From assembly GCF_005239225.2 (NCBI RefSeq), contig NC_133300.1:17845584-17909583 (forward strand): a DNA stretch of 64,000 nt, in the 5' to 3' direction. The translations under genes and the position numbers were made by a program. Position 1 is the first letter of the stretch. Every line of letters starts with the position of its first letter. The notes under the pieces are model-generated. The model worked only from the letters and a program-made list of their open reading frames with translations. It was not told the DNA's origin and did not search any database. Origin of the DNA: Populus alba (taxonomy: Eukaryota; Streptophyta; Magnoliopsida; Malpighiales; Salicaceae). This document shows positions 47,821-58,647 of this stretch, in pieces.

Positions 47821-49481
47821 GATGTCGCGGTCGCACAAATTAATTACCCTAGCTTAAAACACACAAGATAGTATAGAGCAAGCAAGGGGTCGATCCCACG
47901 AGGAAGTTTGAAGTTAGATTTTTATGTTTTACGTTATGTAATTGGGGGGGATTGATTTGAAATGATTTAAACTATGACAGAAATTAAACTAGCAAACAAA
48001 ATCAATTGAAACTGAAATATATCAAGAAAACAAACCTTGGTTGCAAGCACACATCCACCAACGGAAATTAGAACCGATCCTTGAAACGAAACTCCAGTTT
48101 ATATTATGAATTTTATCTTTTCTTAATATTGGTTAATTAACGGATCCGCCGTATAACTAGCCCTAACCAACAAACAATCACAGTGTCCGCACTAATGATT
48201 TAATCCAATGGCAGCCTTAAGATCCAGATAAATTCATTAATCTTAACAACCAAGTTGTCAATTTGTGTTGCTATGATCGAATGTTCTCCCTAAGTTTAAT
48301 AACGTAGTTCCGCTACAATTATCAAGCTTAGTTGCTTCACAAGTTTATATACCACAACTCCGGTTTTGATATCAAACTTAGCAATAGATTGTTCACAATA
48401 ATAACTTAGAGTCCGCTCTAGCAATTAAGATAAACAATCATAGGAAATATGCATAGGAAAACAAACATACTCATTCATAACATAAACTGAAAATAAAAGG
48501 AAGAATAAATCTCACAGTTCTTGAAATCCGAAGGTTTGTTTGTGTCCTTGCAACCAAGAAAATGAGCTTAGCCTTGCATATCTATTGAACAACTACTCCT
48601 AAAGATGAAAGAATACATAATTTCTGATTTGTAGAGAGGAGAGTTTGTGTTTCTCCTCCTTCTTCTTCTTCTCTCTTTTTTTCTTCTTCTTGCTACCTCC
48701 TTCTACTCACCCTCTATTTATACACAAATTGTAAGTAAGAAAATATCAAAGCTCAAGTGTGAACATCAATAGATGGTGGTAGTGTGAAGGCTGCTGGCTG
48801 CTGGCTGCTGCTGCTGGGTTGAGGTTGGTGGCTGCCATGAGGTTGGTGGCTGCCTTGAGGTTGGTGGCTGCCTTCCTTGACCTTCTAGAATATTTACTAG
48901 AGGAGCTAAATTGCTGGTCGGTTTGGATGCTTCTAGATGAAATTTGGATTCGTTTCTTCACGCAACCTGCTTGCTGGCAGAATTCAGCTGTCATCTTTGA
49001 AAAATCATATATCCCTCATATGACATCGTTTTTGGCTGAAATTTGGAGCGTTTATAGATCTTTGAGTAAGGAATCCAACAAAATTGAGTTTGCATCAATT
49101 GGACTTCTGAAGCTCCAGATATTGAATTTTTAATGGGCAAAGGTCAACATTGGCAGACTGCGAGATTTGACTTTGAAGGATGTGATTTCCATGATCTTTC
49201 TCTTTTTATTTTTCTTGCATTACATTTCCAAAAAGTTATGGATGTTAACTTTTTAATGCCACTGGAATCACTTCATTTCGATCTCTGGAACTCACGCTCT
49301 GCACAAAATACCGACTGAACGTCAAATCTGCCAATTACCTCCAATTTACTCCTTTTTGCATCTTTCATCCAAAAATGCCTTCAAAACATAAAACAAAGAA
49401 TATCAAGGCATTTTATATAAATAACATATGCAAAACACTAGTTAAATGCGGGTGAAACTATCGAATAATATGGTTACATCA
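47821..49481 (-). repeat. Athila-like LTR, left copy (3' LTR of element 1)
   Basis: 1,661 bp matching 58654-60366 with small differences. On the minus strand it starts TGATGTAACC right after a GTGTGGGGGTATT polypurine tract. Its last 6 bp (GCAACA) are missing, and satellite sequence begins there. A TATA-like GTATAAATAG (minus strand) lies at 48714-48723. Three 18-bp direct repeats of GAGGTTGGTGGCTGCC type lie at about 48820-48873. Chance open frames on both strands in this LTR are not genes. Confidence 0.9.
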
Positions 49482-51000
49482 AATACCCCCACACTTAGCT
49501 CTTGCTCGTCCTCGAGAAAGGATAAATAAAATTAAATTGAAAATAACTATGATCAATTTCTTAATCTCCCATCAATGTCTAAGAGTACAAGCATTATAAA
49601 CAAGAATACAATCATGAAGGATAAATAATATAATTCTCATGAATTTATTTACATGCAAACTTCAAAACTCAATCAATCGTCTGGATTTAAATGAAATCTA
49701 TGCCATGCCAAAAGTGATAGGTCCTCTCATTGATATACACTCCAACACTCATGTGTTTAGGGTTTATGTGTTTAAATCTCTCAAATTCAATCAAAGAGTA
49801 TGTTCTACCATAAGCTTGCTTTTCAATCTCATCTCCATTAGCAACTTATTACAAGTATTATATGAATCAAAAGGTCTTATTTTCCGGTTGTAATGGGGCT
49901 GAGGTTAAGGTGAGGTAAAAGAAAGTAAAAGGAAAGGTTCAAACCAAAAGAAAGTAGAGCATTTTGAAAAATAATACTTCAAACAAGATATTCCATCAAA
50001 GCACATAAATTTTTCATCTTTAATCACAAATGCTTAACTCCTTTTGATTTTAAGCTCTTTCAACATAAAACCTTAAGAACATAAAGGAATACTTTTTTTT
50101 TCTTTTTTTCTTTTTCTTTTTTTTTTTCTTCGGCAACTTTGCCCATTTTTTTCATCAAGCATCACTTCTTTGTTTTTCATATAATTTCCAACCATAATTC
50201 CATGAAATATTACAAGTATATGCTCTACTAATCCTTGGCCAGGGGAAAAGAAAAACATATATAAAGTTAAGGCTTATACATGGATAAAGCAAAAAAAGAT
50301 AACCAAGCTCAAAACGGGTTCACTAAGGATAATATGCTTTAGGTTGGCTTTTTGGCTTGAGGGGTTAAAATTCCTAATGCCTTTATCATCTTCATGTATA
50401 TTTGTAATGGGATATAATTCTCAATAAGATATGAAGCAAGTTCTAGAGATACTTATCATTGAAAGAATGCACACTCAAAGAATATAATTTTGAAGGCTCA
50501 AAAGCTTGCATTTGTATAACACTATAAAGTCAACATGGCATATTCTCAAAGTCAATCCTAAACCAATTAAACCTTAAAAATTTGCATGCATACTCCTTCA
50601 TTTGATTTATATCTTCATCTATCTCAATTAATTCTCATACATAATACTCATATTCTCAAAACCAATGGGAGTTAAAAAGATCAAAAATTTGTGTTTTTTT
50701 TTTTTTTTTAAGAACAACAAAGAAAATTAAAAATAAGAAAACCAAAATTCTCTCAATACCCCCACACTTAAAACACAACATTGTCCTCAATGTTGAAATA
50801 AAAGCAAAGGAACATAAGAGAATGACAAAGATAAAGTAAAATACGAAAAATAAAAGATAAGGAAAAAGAAAGCAAATCTGATTTTTTTTTTTCTTTTTGT
50901 GCTGGGTTGCCTCCCAGTAAGCGCTTTTGTTTTATGTCATTGGCTCGACATATTGCATGCTCATTCTTCATAGATTGGTTCAATTAACTCTACAGAAGCG
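49482..51000 (-). other. Athila-like element 1, 3' non-coding region with two polypurine tracts
   Basis: Between the polyprotein remnant and the 3' LTR. GTGTGGGGGTATT (minus strand) occurs at 49482-49494, next to the LTR, and again at 50755-50767, where a GAGGACAATGTTGTG word precedes it. This pairing downstream of pol is typical of Athila-group elements, in which the region may once have held an env-like gene. No such frame can be seen. Long T/TC runs lie near 50092-50130 and 50696-50709. Confidence 0.75.
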
Positions 51001-52706
51001 GTGAGTTCTGCCGTCCAACCTTCATAGAAGGTTTCAAACGATGCCCATTGACTTTGAGTATGTTGTTCGTTTCTTTAACTTGTAATTTCAACTGCACCAT
51101 AAGGAAAAATATTAGAAACAACAAATGGTCCAATCCAACGAGAGCACAACTTTCTAGGAAAAAGTTTCAAACACGAATGATAAAGAAGGATTTTGTCTCC
51201 AACATGAAACTCCTTTCTTGTAAGCATTCGGTCATGAAGATTCTTAGTCTTGTCTTTGTAAATCCTTGCATTCTCGTAAGCATCATTTCGAATCTCTTCC
51301 ACCGTAATTCCAATCTTTTTAGGCACCAAAAGGATAGGCGCCACCCATTCACTGTTTGTGATGGGGTAAATGACTATTGCATCATTGGAACAATTTGCAA
51401 AGCTTGCAAATCCAATTCTGATTCATGTATGTTTTTGGGAATACACACGTGCCTCTCCATCTCTTCTATCTTGGTAAAATCATAGTCATTGCTCAAAGCC
51501 ATGCTTAATCCATACTCATCATCAAAAATCACAAACTGGCTGCACACACTTATCAACTTGGTCATAACATGTGATAGAATAAAACATTGCTATAAGGATA
51601 TGTCATTGCATCATGAAAATTAAATTCAATTTTTTCATCTCCTACCTCCATAGACAAGGTATCCTTACCACAATCAATCTTCATGTTAGCAGCAGTTTTC
51701 AAGAATGGTCTCCCAAACAATATAGGAGTGCTGTTTGATGAATCACAAGAATCATGTTCCATATCAAGAATATAAAAGTCGCATGGAATGACCAAACTAT
51801 CAATCTTGACTAGGACATCTTCAATCACACCAAGTGGGTAAACAAAACTACGATCCGCAAGTTGTATTACAATACTAGTTTTTATTCAAAGGCTCTAGAC
51901 TAAGAGAATCATAAACATGTTTTAGGCATAACACTAATGGATGCACCTAAATCGCATAAAGCACTTTTAAAACTAGCATTACCAATAACACATGGGATAG
52001 TAAACGCACCTGGGTCTTTTTGTTTCAAAAGGCAGATTCTTTTGAAAAACAGCTGATACAACTTCACCCATACTTACCGTTTCATGACCTTTCAGTTTGA
52101 AAGCTCTCTTGGTAGTACACAACTCCTTCAAGAATTTGGCATACTTGGGAATTTGCTTGATAGCATCAAGCAAAGGAATGTTGAGTTCTACTTTCTTAAA
52201 AACCTCTAGAATCTCTTTTTTCCTTGTCCTCTTTCTTTGACCTAGAAGAACTCACGGGAAAGGGTTGGAATTGTTGTAAAACTGGAATTCATTGAGTGAG
52301 GAGTTACCTTTGGAGTGTTGGTCTTTGTTTCAGTTTGTGGAGGAGAAGGATGATGTATCTTCTTTGTACTCAATTCAGTTTCTATCTCTTCTTCTTCCTC
52401 CATCTCAATTTGTTTTGACCTTTTCTCTTCAATTTCTTTCCCACTTCGCAACATGATCGCACTAACATGCTCTATTGGATTCAATGCTTGGGAGGGCAAT
52501 TTTCCATTCATTTGTGCTTCCAATTTTCCCACACTTGAAGCTACTTGCCCCATTTGCTTTTCCAAGTTGTGAATACTTGACCTTGTTTTCCTGTTGAAAA
52601 GACATGACATTTTGTTGCAAAGTAACAGTATTAGAAGCCAAAGTTTTCATCATCTCATGAAGATCATCATTGGATGACGATTGTCTTGCTTGATAATTCT
52701 GTTGGG
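51000..52706 (-). pseudogene. Athila-like Gag-Pol remnant, element 1 (protease plus integrase tail)
   Basis: The same sequence as the open frame at 61838-63520, but split into short pieces by small indels. Recognisable parts, read leftwards, are the NLEKQMGQVASSVGKLEAQ region, the NLPLLDAIKQIP-like region, the retropepsin area (upstream of ILFGRPFLKT), and the integrase C-terminus GDKILLYHSCLKLFPRKL / SRWIGPFVV. Reverse transcriptase, RNase H and the integrase core are absent. Most frameshifts are one-base changes in homopolymers relative to the other copy (for example T4 against T3 at 52586 and A4 against A3 at 52027), so some may be assembly errors. The gag part upstream continues at 57152-58247, beyond the hAT insertion. 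Confidence 0.88.
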
Positions 52707-52927
52707 GTTGAAATTAGGGTGTGCAAAAAACCGAAAAACCGAGTAAACCGATAAAAACCGACAAAAAATTAACCGAAAAAACCGAACCGAATAATAAAAC
52801 CGAGTAAACCGATTAGATTATATAGAAAAAAACCCGGTTCGGTTCGGTTTTCGGTTTTGTAGTGAAAAAACCGAGTAACCGGACCGGACCGGACCGGTTT
52901 TAAAAAAAAGAATCCACTCCGCCCTGC

Positions 52928-53502
52928 TATAAATAGAAAACTTTGTTCACGCGCACCCCTCTCTGCTCTGGCTCTCTTCTCTCCGCTAGTTCTAAGTTCT
53001 AACCCTAAAACACCGAACAATAAACTTTCAATCTCTCGCCTCTCGAAGTCTCGATTCTCTATTTCTCTTTCTCTCCTCTCAGTCTCAGCTCTCAGACTCT
53101 CACTCTCACTACTCACCAACACCGACAAACTGCTACAGAAGAGAAGAATTAACATCAACCTTTTTACACAGACAAACCTCAAGAAGGGAGCAAAACTTTG
53201 AAAAGCTAGACCGATAAAGGGAAGGAAAAGTCTCTCATCCACAGTAAGAACTCCACTGTTAGGTACACAACCATCTAGAATGGCATATCAGTGCTGTCAT
53301 TTTTTATGACTTAACTTATGTTGTCACCAATTTTTTATTCTATGTTTTTTTTTCCCCTTTTCTGTTTTGTGAAATTAAAGACTGGATTGCTTGCTTACCT
53401 GAATTAACTTGTTTTTCTGTGTTGGGCGGAGAATGTCATGGGCCATATATATATATATATATATATATATAGCTTGGAACTGTAATATGGAAAGGAACGA
53501 AA

Positions 53503-53542
<40 letters not shown>

Positions 53543-54112
53543 CTTGGAAAGGAACGAAAATGTAATTTCATGAACACTCTGAGCTCTCCCCAAAATTTTA
53601 TAAACCAAAATCATGATTCTTTACTCTTTTTTTTTAAGAGAAACATTATTTTCAAGTCAACTTTTACATATGTAAACTAAATCTGCCAGATTGGACATTA
53701 AGCAGATGTTCTCGTCAGGACTTGTGTATTATCAATTTATCATCCACGGCTGAGCTGACCGGAGTATTTGCCTGCATAGAGTTTTTCTTTTCAAAATAAA
53801 TTATTTGAGAATGTGTTTAAGCAGGTGTTCCCTCAATTAGCAGGTTGTCTTAATACTGAATTCTCAACTTTAATGCCTTGGTGTTTGTGATTTTGGTTCT
53901 TGGACAATTATGTTCTGTCTTGGTTTCATGTCTACTGAAATTTACAGCCATGGAACATCATTCCAATATGGCATTTTGCTGTCTTGTTTATCATGAGATT
54001 AATTTGATTTGAATTTGATTTGGGTAAACTGCTCTTTGAATGAAAGTATTCATTATTCTGTTTGCATTTGATTCTGTAAACTAACCAAGTAGTTTGTATT
54101 TGGTAATTACAG
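52928..54112 (+). promoter_or_regulatory. hAT transposase promoter and 5' UTR with intron
   Basis: A TATA box, TATAAATAG, is at 52928-52936. It is followed by a pyrimidine-rich CTCTCTGCTCTGGCTCTC region typical of a plant transcription start. A donor GTAAGA at 53244 and an acceptor TTACAG at 54107-54112, directly before ATG 54113, outline an 869-bp intron in the 5' UTR. Two AT microsatellites (53444-53471 and 53505-53539) lie in it, the right one within a duplicated AGCTTGGAA...GGAACGAAAATGTA segment. Splicing is inferred. Confidence 0.6.
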
Positions 54113-56255
54113 ATGGAAAACCTTCAAAATCAAAATGCTTCATCCACTGGCACTACCCCAACATCATCCACTGCCCCATCTTCAAACACTAACCCAACAT
54201 CAACTACTGTAGGATCCACCACGGATACTAAAGGTAAACAACTTCAAGTCCTTGCATCTAGGAAAAGAAATGTTGATAAAAAAAAGTCACAAATTTGGGA
54301 TCATTTTACAAATCTTGATGGTGATCCTAAAACCCCTAGAGCTGAATGTAATTATTGTGGAAAGGATTATGCATGTCATACTATTATTAATGGGACAAGT
54401 AATATGTGGAGTCATTTGAAAGTATGCAAAAAGTTTCCTTTTATGGTTGATAAGAAGCAAAAAATTTTGCTATTAGAACCTAATAAAGTAGGGGGTGAAT
54501 TAGGAGATCGAAGTGTGGGAACTCTTAAGGCAATAGGTTATGATTATGATGAATGCAGAAAGGCACTAGTGAAATTGGTTATAATTGATGAGTTGCCTTT
54601 TAATTTTGTGGAGGGTAAGGGGTTTAAATTATATTCTAGGACCATGCAGCCTAGATTTGACATTCCTTCTCGTTTCACTATTATGAGAGATTGTTTGAAA
54701 CTTTATGTTGAAGAGAAGGAAAGATTAAAGAGAGCTCTTAAGGGTCAACGATTATGCTTAACAACAGATACATGGACATCAATCCAAAACATTAACTATA
54801 TGTCCTTAACGGCTCATTGGATTGATAATGAATGGAATTTGCATAAAAGAATTCTAAATTTTTGTCAAGTTTCCAATCATATGGGTGAGACAATTGGTCA
54901 GGTTATTGAGAATTGTTTGTTAGATTGGGGGATTGATAAACTTTTAACTGTTACAGTAGACAATGCAAGCTCTAATAGTGTTACTATTTCATATTTGAAG
55001 AATGTGATGAAAGATTGGCCAACTAATATATTGTCAAATGAACATTTGCATGTTAGATGTTGTGCACACATTGTCAACCTCATTGTATGTGATGGTTTGA
55101 AAGAGATGAATGTTTCGGTTGTTAAGATTCGAAATGCAATTAGGTTTGTGAGATCTTCACCCTCTAGGCTACTTGCATTTAAAAAGTGTGCAGAAAAAGT
55201 TGCATATAGAGTGTAAGAAATCATTGTGTTTGGATGTTGCAACTCGATGGAATTCAACTTATCTTATGTTAGAAGCTGCGGAAAAGTTTGAAAAGGTCTT
55301 TATGAGGTTAAGTCAAAGTGAATCTAGGTATATGAGTTACTTTTTGGAGGTTGATTCAAAGGGGAATAAAAAAAACATAGGGCCGCCTAGTTTGGAGGAT
55401 TGGGAAAATGCTAAAACTTTGCTGAAGTTTTTAAAGATATTTTACATGGTTACATTGAAATTTTCTGGCTCATTGCATGTTACATCAAATTCTTTCTTCA
55501 ATGAATTGATTTTCATGCATACAAACTTGTTGCAATTGTGTAAAAGTAGAGATAATCTTTTGAATGGAATGGCGATTAACATGATGAATAAGTTTGAGAA
55601 GTATTGGGGTTGTGGAGTAAATCAGAATTTTTTATTGTATGTGGCTAATGTTTTGGATCCTCGTCTTAAGTTGAAATATGTGAAATTTTGTTTTGGTGAG
55701 TTGTATACTTATGACAAAGCACAATTGCTAACAAAAAAGGTGAAAGATAATTTGGTGAGCTTGTATGAGTTTTATTTGATAGCCAATGAAGTGGTGGATG
55801 ATAATAGGCATAAACAAGATGATAATGATGCTACTGATGACATGGAGGTAGATGTTAACACTTTAGCTCGGTTCAAAAGGCACTTACAAGAGGAAGATAA
55901 TGTGGAAAATAGAAATGAGGTTGAGAGGTATTTGAGTGATGGTTGTGAGGATCCTGATGATTATAAATTAGATATTTTGGGTTGGTGGAAAATTAATGCT
56001 TTAAAATATAAGATACTTTCGAAAGTTGCACAACATGTTCTTGCTATTCCTATATCCACAGTGGCTTCCGAATCAGCCTTTAGCACAGGTGGTCGTATAC
56101 TCGACCAATTTCGAAGTTCTCTATCTCCAGCAACAGTTCAAGCACTTATTTGTTGTCAAAATTGGTTGCATCATGGTCCAATTTCAACTAATAATACAAC
56201 CTTGATGAATGATTTGGAAACCTACGAAAACCTTGAATCAGGTAACGTTTCTTAA
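54113..56255 (+). pseudogene. hAT transposase (BED zinc finger), single frameshift
   Basis: Two frames, 54113-55216 (367 aa) and 55173-56255 (360 aa), overlap and together cover a transposase of normal size (about 700 aa). The N-terminus has a Ser/Thr-rich stretch and a BED-type zinc finger (about residues 59-106; C79, C82, H101, C105). The middle holds LTTDTWTS and TVDNASSN motifs of the RNase-H-like catalytic core, then RCCAHIVNL. The second frame begins near the CLDVATRWNSTY motif and ends with the hAT dimerisation region (SESAFSTGGRILD ... ALICCQNWL). The break is a one-base shift at the A5 run at 55194-55198. It may be a real inactivating mutation or a homopolymer sequencing error. A weak intron-like GTAACG...TTGTAG after position 56240 could extend the C-terminus. 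Confidence 0.9.
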
Positions 56256-56948
56256 AAACTTACACATTTTATTTTATTATTTATTAATTAACACATTTTT
56301 ATTCTAACATGTTTAATATTTTATTTTGTAGAATTTGGTGGAAAGTTGCATTTAGCAACGGATGATAATTAGTTCACAAATTGTGAATTTGTGATGCATG
56401 TATTGAAAACGTATGGTATAAATATATATTTTTTTAATTTTTATATCTTCTGATTTAATTTATTATGTTATAATTCTAGATTATGAATTTCAGGAATCAA
56501 AGTGCAATGCTCTTGAAGTGCTTTTTTATTGAGATGATGTGCACATGAAGATTTATTTTTTTGTGGCTTGGAGTGTTTTATGATAATGTTATTTGTTGTT
56601 TTTTTGTTAAGCCCTTTGAAGGCAATGGTTTGTATTTTGTAATTTGAATTTTAACTTATTGGTGTGTGATTGTGAGTGTGTTATTTATTTAAAACTTTTC
56701 GGAAGTAGAAAAATATTAGTAAGTTAAAAAATATTGAACACAAGATTGACACTAATAATTTCATATAAATGAATATTTAATGGCCAAAAAAAATTAATAA
56801 ACATAAGATTGATAATAATAATTTAATACAATTGAATATTTAAGGGTAAAAAAATTAAATATATTTGGAATCTTCAAAGAAAATGAGATAATAGCAAATT
56901 TAATTGTAAGCCCATTAGAAATCCATTACAAGCCCATTAAAAAGCCCA
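56256..56948 (+). other. hAT 3' untranslated region
   Basis: AT-rich sequence between the transposase stop and the right subterminal repeats. It contains no further frame. Probable polyadenylation signals are AT-rich and not distinctive. Confidence 0.5.
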
Positions 56949-58247
56949 TTAAAAAACCAAAAAAAAGCCCAAAAAATGCATATAGGTTTGTCCGGTTTTT
57001 TGGCTTAAAAACCGGACCGGAACCGAACCAAAACCGGCCGGTTTGGGCCGGGTCCGGTTCGGTTTCGGGTGTTTTTTTTTTTTCTTTTTTTTTTCGGTTT
57101 GGTTGCTTTTTTTAGGGAAAAACCGAACCGAACCGGAAATGATCACCCCTAGTTGAAATCCATTGGGATGGAATTGTTGGCCTTGATTGCCTTGTTGAGG
57201 TTGGTTCCCATATCGTAGGTTAGGATGATTTCTCCATCCAGGATTGTACGTGTGGGAAAAAGGATCATACTTACGCTGAGGTTGTCCGTTGAATGCTCCA
57301 TCAATTGCATGAGCTTGTTCAATGTAATCTTCTTGCATTGTTGGGCACATATTCGAAGCATGTCCTTGTGAGGAGCATATGCTACAAACTTTCACCTGCT
57401 GCACATTTCCACAAGCCAAAGAACGCACAAGAGAAGTAAGATCATTAACTTTATTTTCAAGGTTAGAAATACTTACCTCATTTACTCGTTTGTTGGAGAA
57501 GTCTCCACGAGTGCCAAATTGTTTTGAGTTGGCTGCCATGTTTGAGATCAATTGGCGTGCAGCCTCAGGTGTCTTATCTACCAATGCGCCTCCACTTGCA
57601 GCATCAATGATACTACGGTCAGTAGGCATCAATCCTTCATAGAAATATTGAATGAGTAGCTGATCGGGTATTTGATGATGAGGGCATTGAATACACAATT
57701 GCTCAAATCTTTCCCAATACTCTGAAAGTGTCTCTCCATGAGATTGCCGAATCCCACATATTTCTTTCCTTATGTTGGCAACTCGAGATGCTGGGAAATA
57801 CTTCTCAAGGAAAATCTTCTTCATGGCGTTCCAAGTTCTAATAGATCCTGGGAGAATAGAGAAAAGCCATGCCTTTGCTGCCCCTTTTAAAGAGAAAGGG
57901 AAAGCTTTCAACTTAACTTGTTCTTCATCAACTCCATTCGGTTTCATGCCAACACAAACCATATGGAACTCCTTGAGATGAGTATGAGGATCTTCTCCTG
58001 CAAGACCATTAAATGTTGGTAACAAATGTATAAAACCAGATTTGAGCTCAAAGTTTACATTATTGTCAATGTTTATGCACAATGGTTGATTTTCCACGTT
58101 AGGAGCAGCAAGCTCCTTGAGTGTTTGTTGTCGTGCAACCGCCATGGTGTTGAGGTGAACTTCCTTTCTTAACTTGCGTAAAGTGCTTTCTATTTCAAGA
58201 TTAACCTGCACTAGACTCTGATTAGTAGAACGGGTTACTGGCATCAA
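56949..58247 (-). CDS. Athila-like Gag, 5' part, cut by the hAT
   Basis: A 432-aa frame on the minus strand. Residues 1 to about 365 (58247-57152) are genuine Gag: the retrotransposon Gag domain (AFPFSLKGAAKAWLFSLP-type region, SEYWERFEQLC, LLIQYFYEGL), then a CX2CX4HX4C knuckle (CSICSSQGHASNMC) and a Gln/Asn-rich stretch. From 57151 on, the frame runs into the hAT right end and adds about 67 low-complexity residues before a stop, so the last part is chimeric. In the uninterrupted element Gag continued into the sequence now at 52706 and below. Role: capsid-type protein for packaging retrotransposon RNA; here truncated. Confidence 0.88.
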   Translation of the reverse strand: MMPVTRSTNQSLVQVNLEIESTLRKLRKEVHLNTMAVARQQTLKELAAPNVENQPLCINIDNNVNFELKSGFIHLLPTFNGLAGEDPHTHLKEFHMVCVGMKPNGVDEEQVKLKAFPFSLKGAAKAWLFSILPGSIRTWNAMKKIFLEKYFPASRVANIRKEICGIRQSHGETLSEYWERFEQLCIQCPHHQIPDQLLIQYFYEGLMPTDRSIIDAASGGALVDKTPEAARQLISNMAANSKQFGTRGDFSNKRVNEVSISNLENKVNDLTSLVRSLACGNVQQVKVCSICSSQGHASNMCPTMQEDYIEQAHAIDGAFNGQPQRKYDPFSHTYNPGWRNHPNLRYGNQPQQGNQGQQFHPNGFQLGVIISGSVRFFPKKSNQTEKKKKKKKHPKPNRTRPKPAGFGSVPVRFLSQKTGQTYMHFLGFFLVF

Positions 58248-58523
58248 TTGCTAAGAAAACTCAAAAGAAAGCAACCACACAAGAGAAAAAAAAAGTGCAA
58301 TTTATATGAAAATCCTATGCTAGAAAACTAAAACTACCTAAAAACCTTAGAACACAGTGGAATTTGGCCTCGATAGGGTGGGGCTAGTGGTATACCACTA
58401 GTCTTGTTCAGAACGTCATTTCACTTCAGAAAATGAAGGTTATAAACCTAATTCCACAAACAATTCTGTCTTCAACAGTACCGCTGCGGCAAGTGAACAG
58501 TAACACCGCAAGCAAAAATAATG

Positions 58524-58554
<31 letters not shown>

Positions 58555-58647
58555 CAGAAATGTAAATAAAAATCACAGAAACTAAAAATAACAGTAACAA
58601 GCACAAGAATCAACTAAAATTACCTCCCCGGCAACGGCGCCAAAATT
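58248..58647 (-). other. Athila-like 5' leader with primer binding site
   Basis: Untranslated leader between the 5' LTR and the gag start on the minus strand. It holds a long T run near 58531-58554. TGGCGCCGTTGCCGGGG at 58626-58642 (minus strand) lies 5 bases from the LTR. It fits the 3' end of plant tRNA-Asp, which, as far as I recall, is the primer used by Athila-group elements. Confidence 0.8.

Larger units (their letters stand above)
52715..57151 (+). mobile_element. hAT transposon, full length, inserted in Athila gag
   Basis: A 4,437-bp element with ends TAGGGTGTGC... and ...GATCACCCCTA, flanked by a perfect 8-bp duplication GTTGAAAT (52707-52714 and 57152-57159). Subterminal regions are dense in ACCGAACCG/CCGGTTT words (52729-52910 and 56985-57140), as expected for transposase-binding sites in hAT elements. 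Inside are a TATA promoter, a 5' UTR intron, a transposase gene with a BED zinc finger and a hAT dimerisation domain, and AT microsatellites in the intron. Removing the element and one duplication copy rejoins the gag frame as GFQ-PQQNYQ, which shows the insertion site precisely. Confidence 0.96.

Noticed and set aside
49482..51000. An env-like gene between pol and the 3' LTR
   Set aside because: Athila-group elements can carry one there, but no frame of suitable length or character is present in either copy.
52769..53242. A 157-aa minus-strand frame, repeated at about 63637-63997
   Set aside because: It lies over the hAT subterminal repeats, promoter and 5' UTR on the opposite strand; composition explains it.
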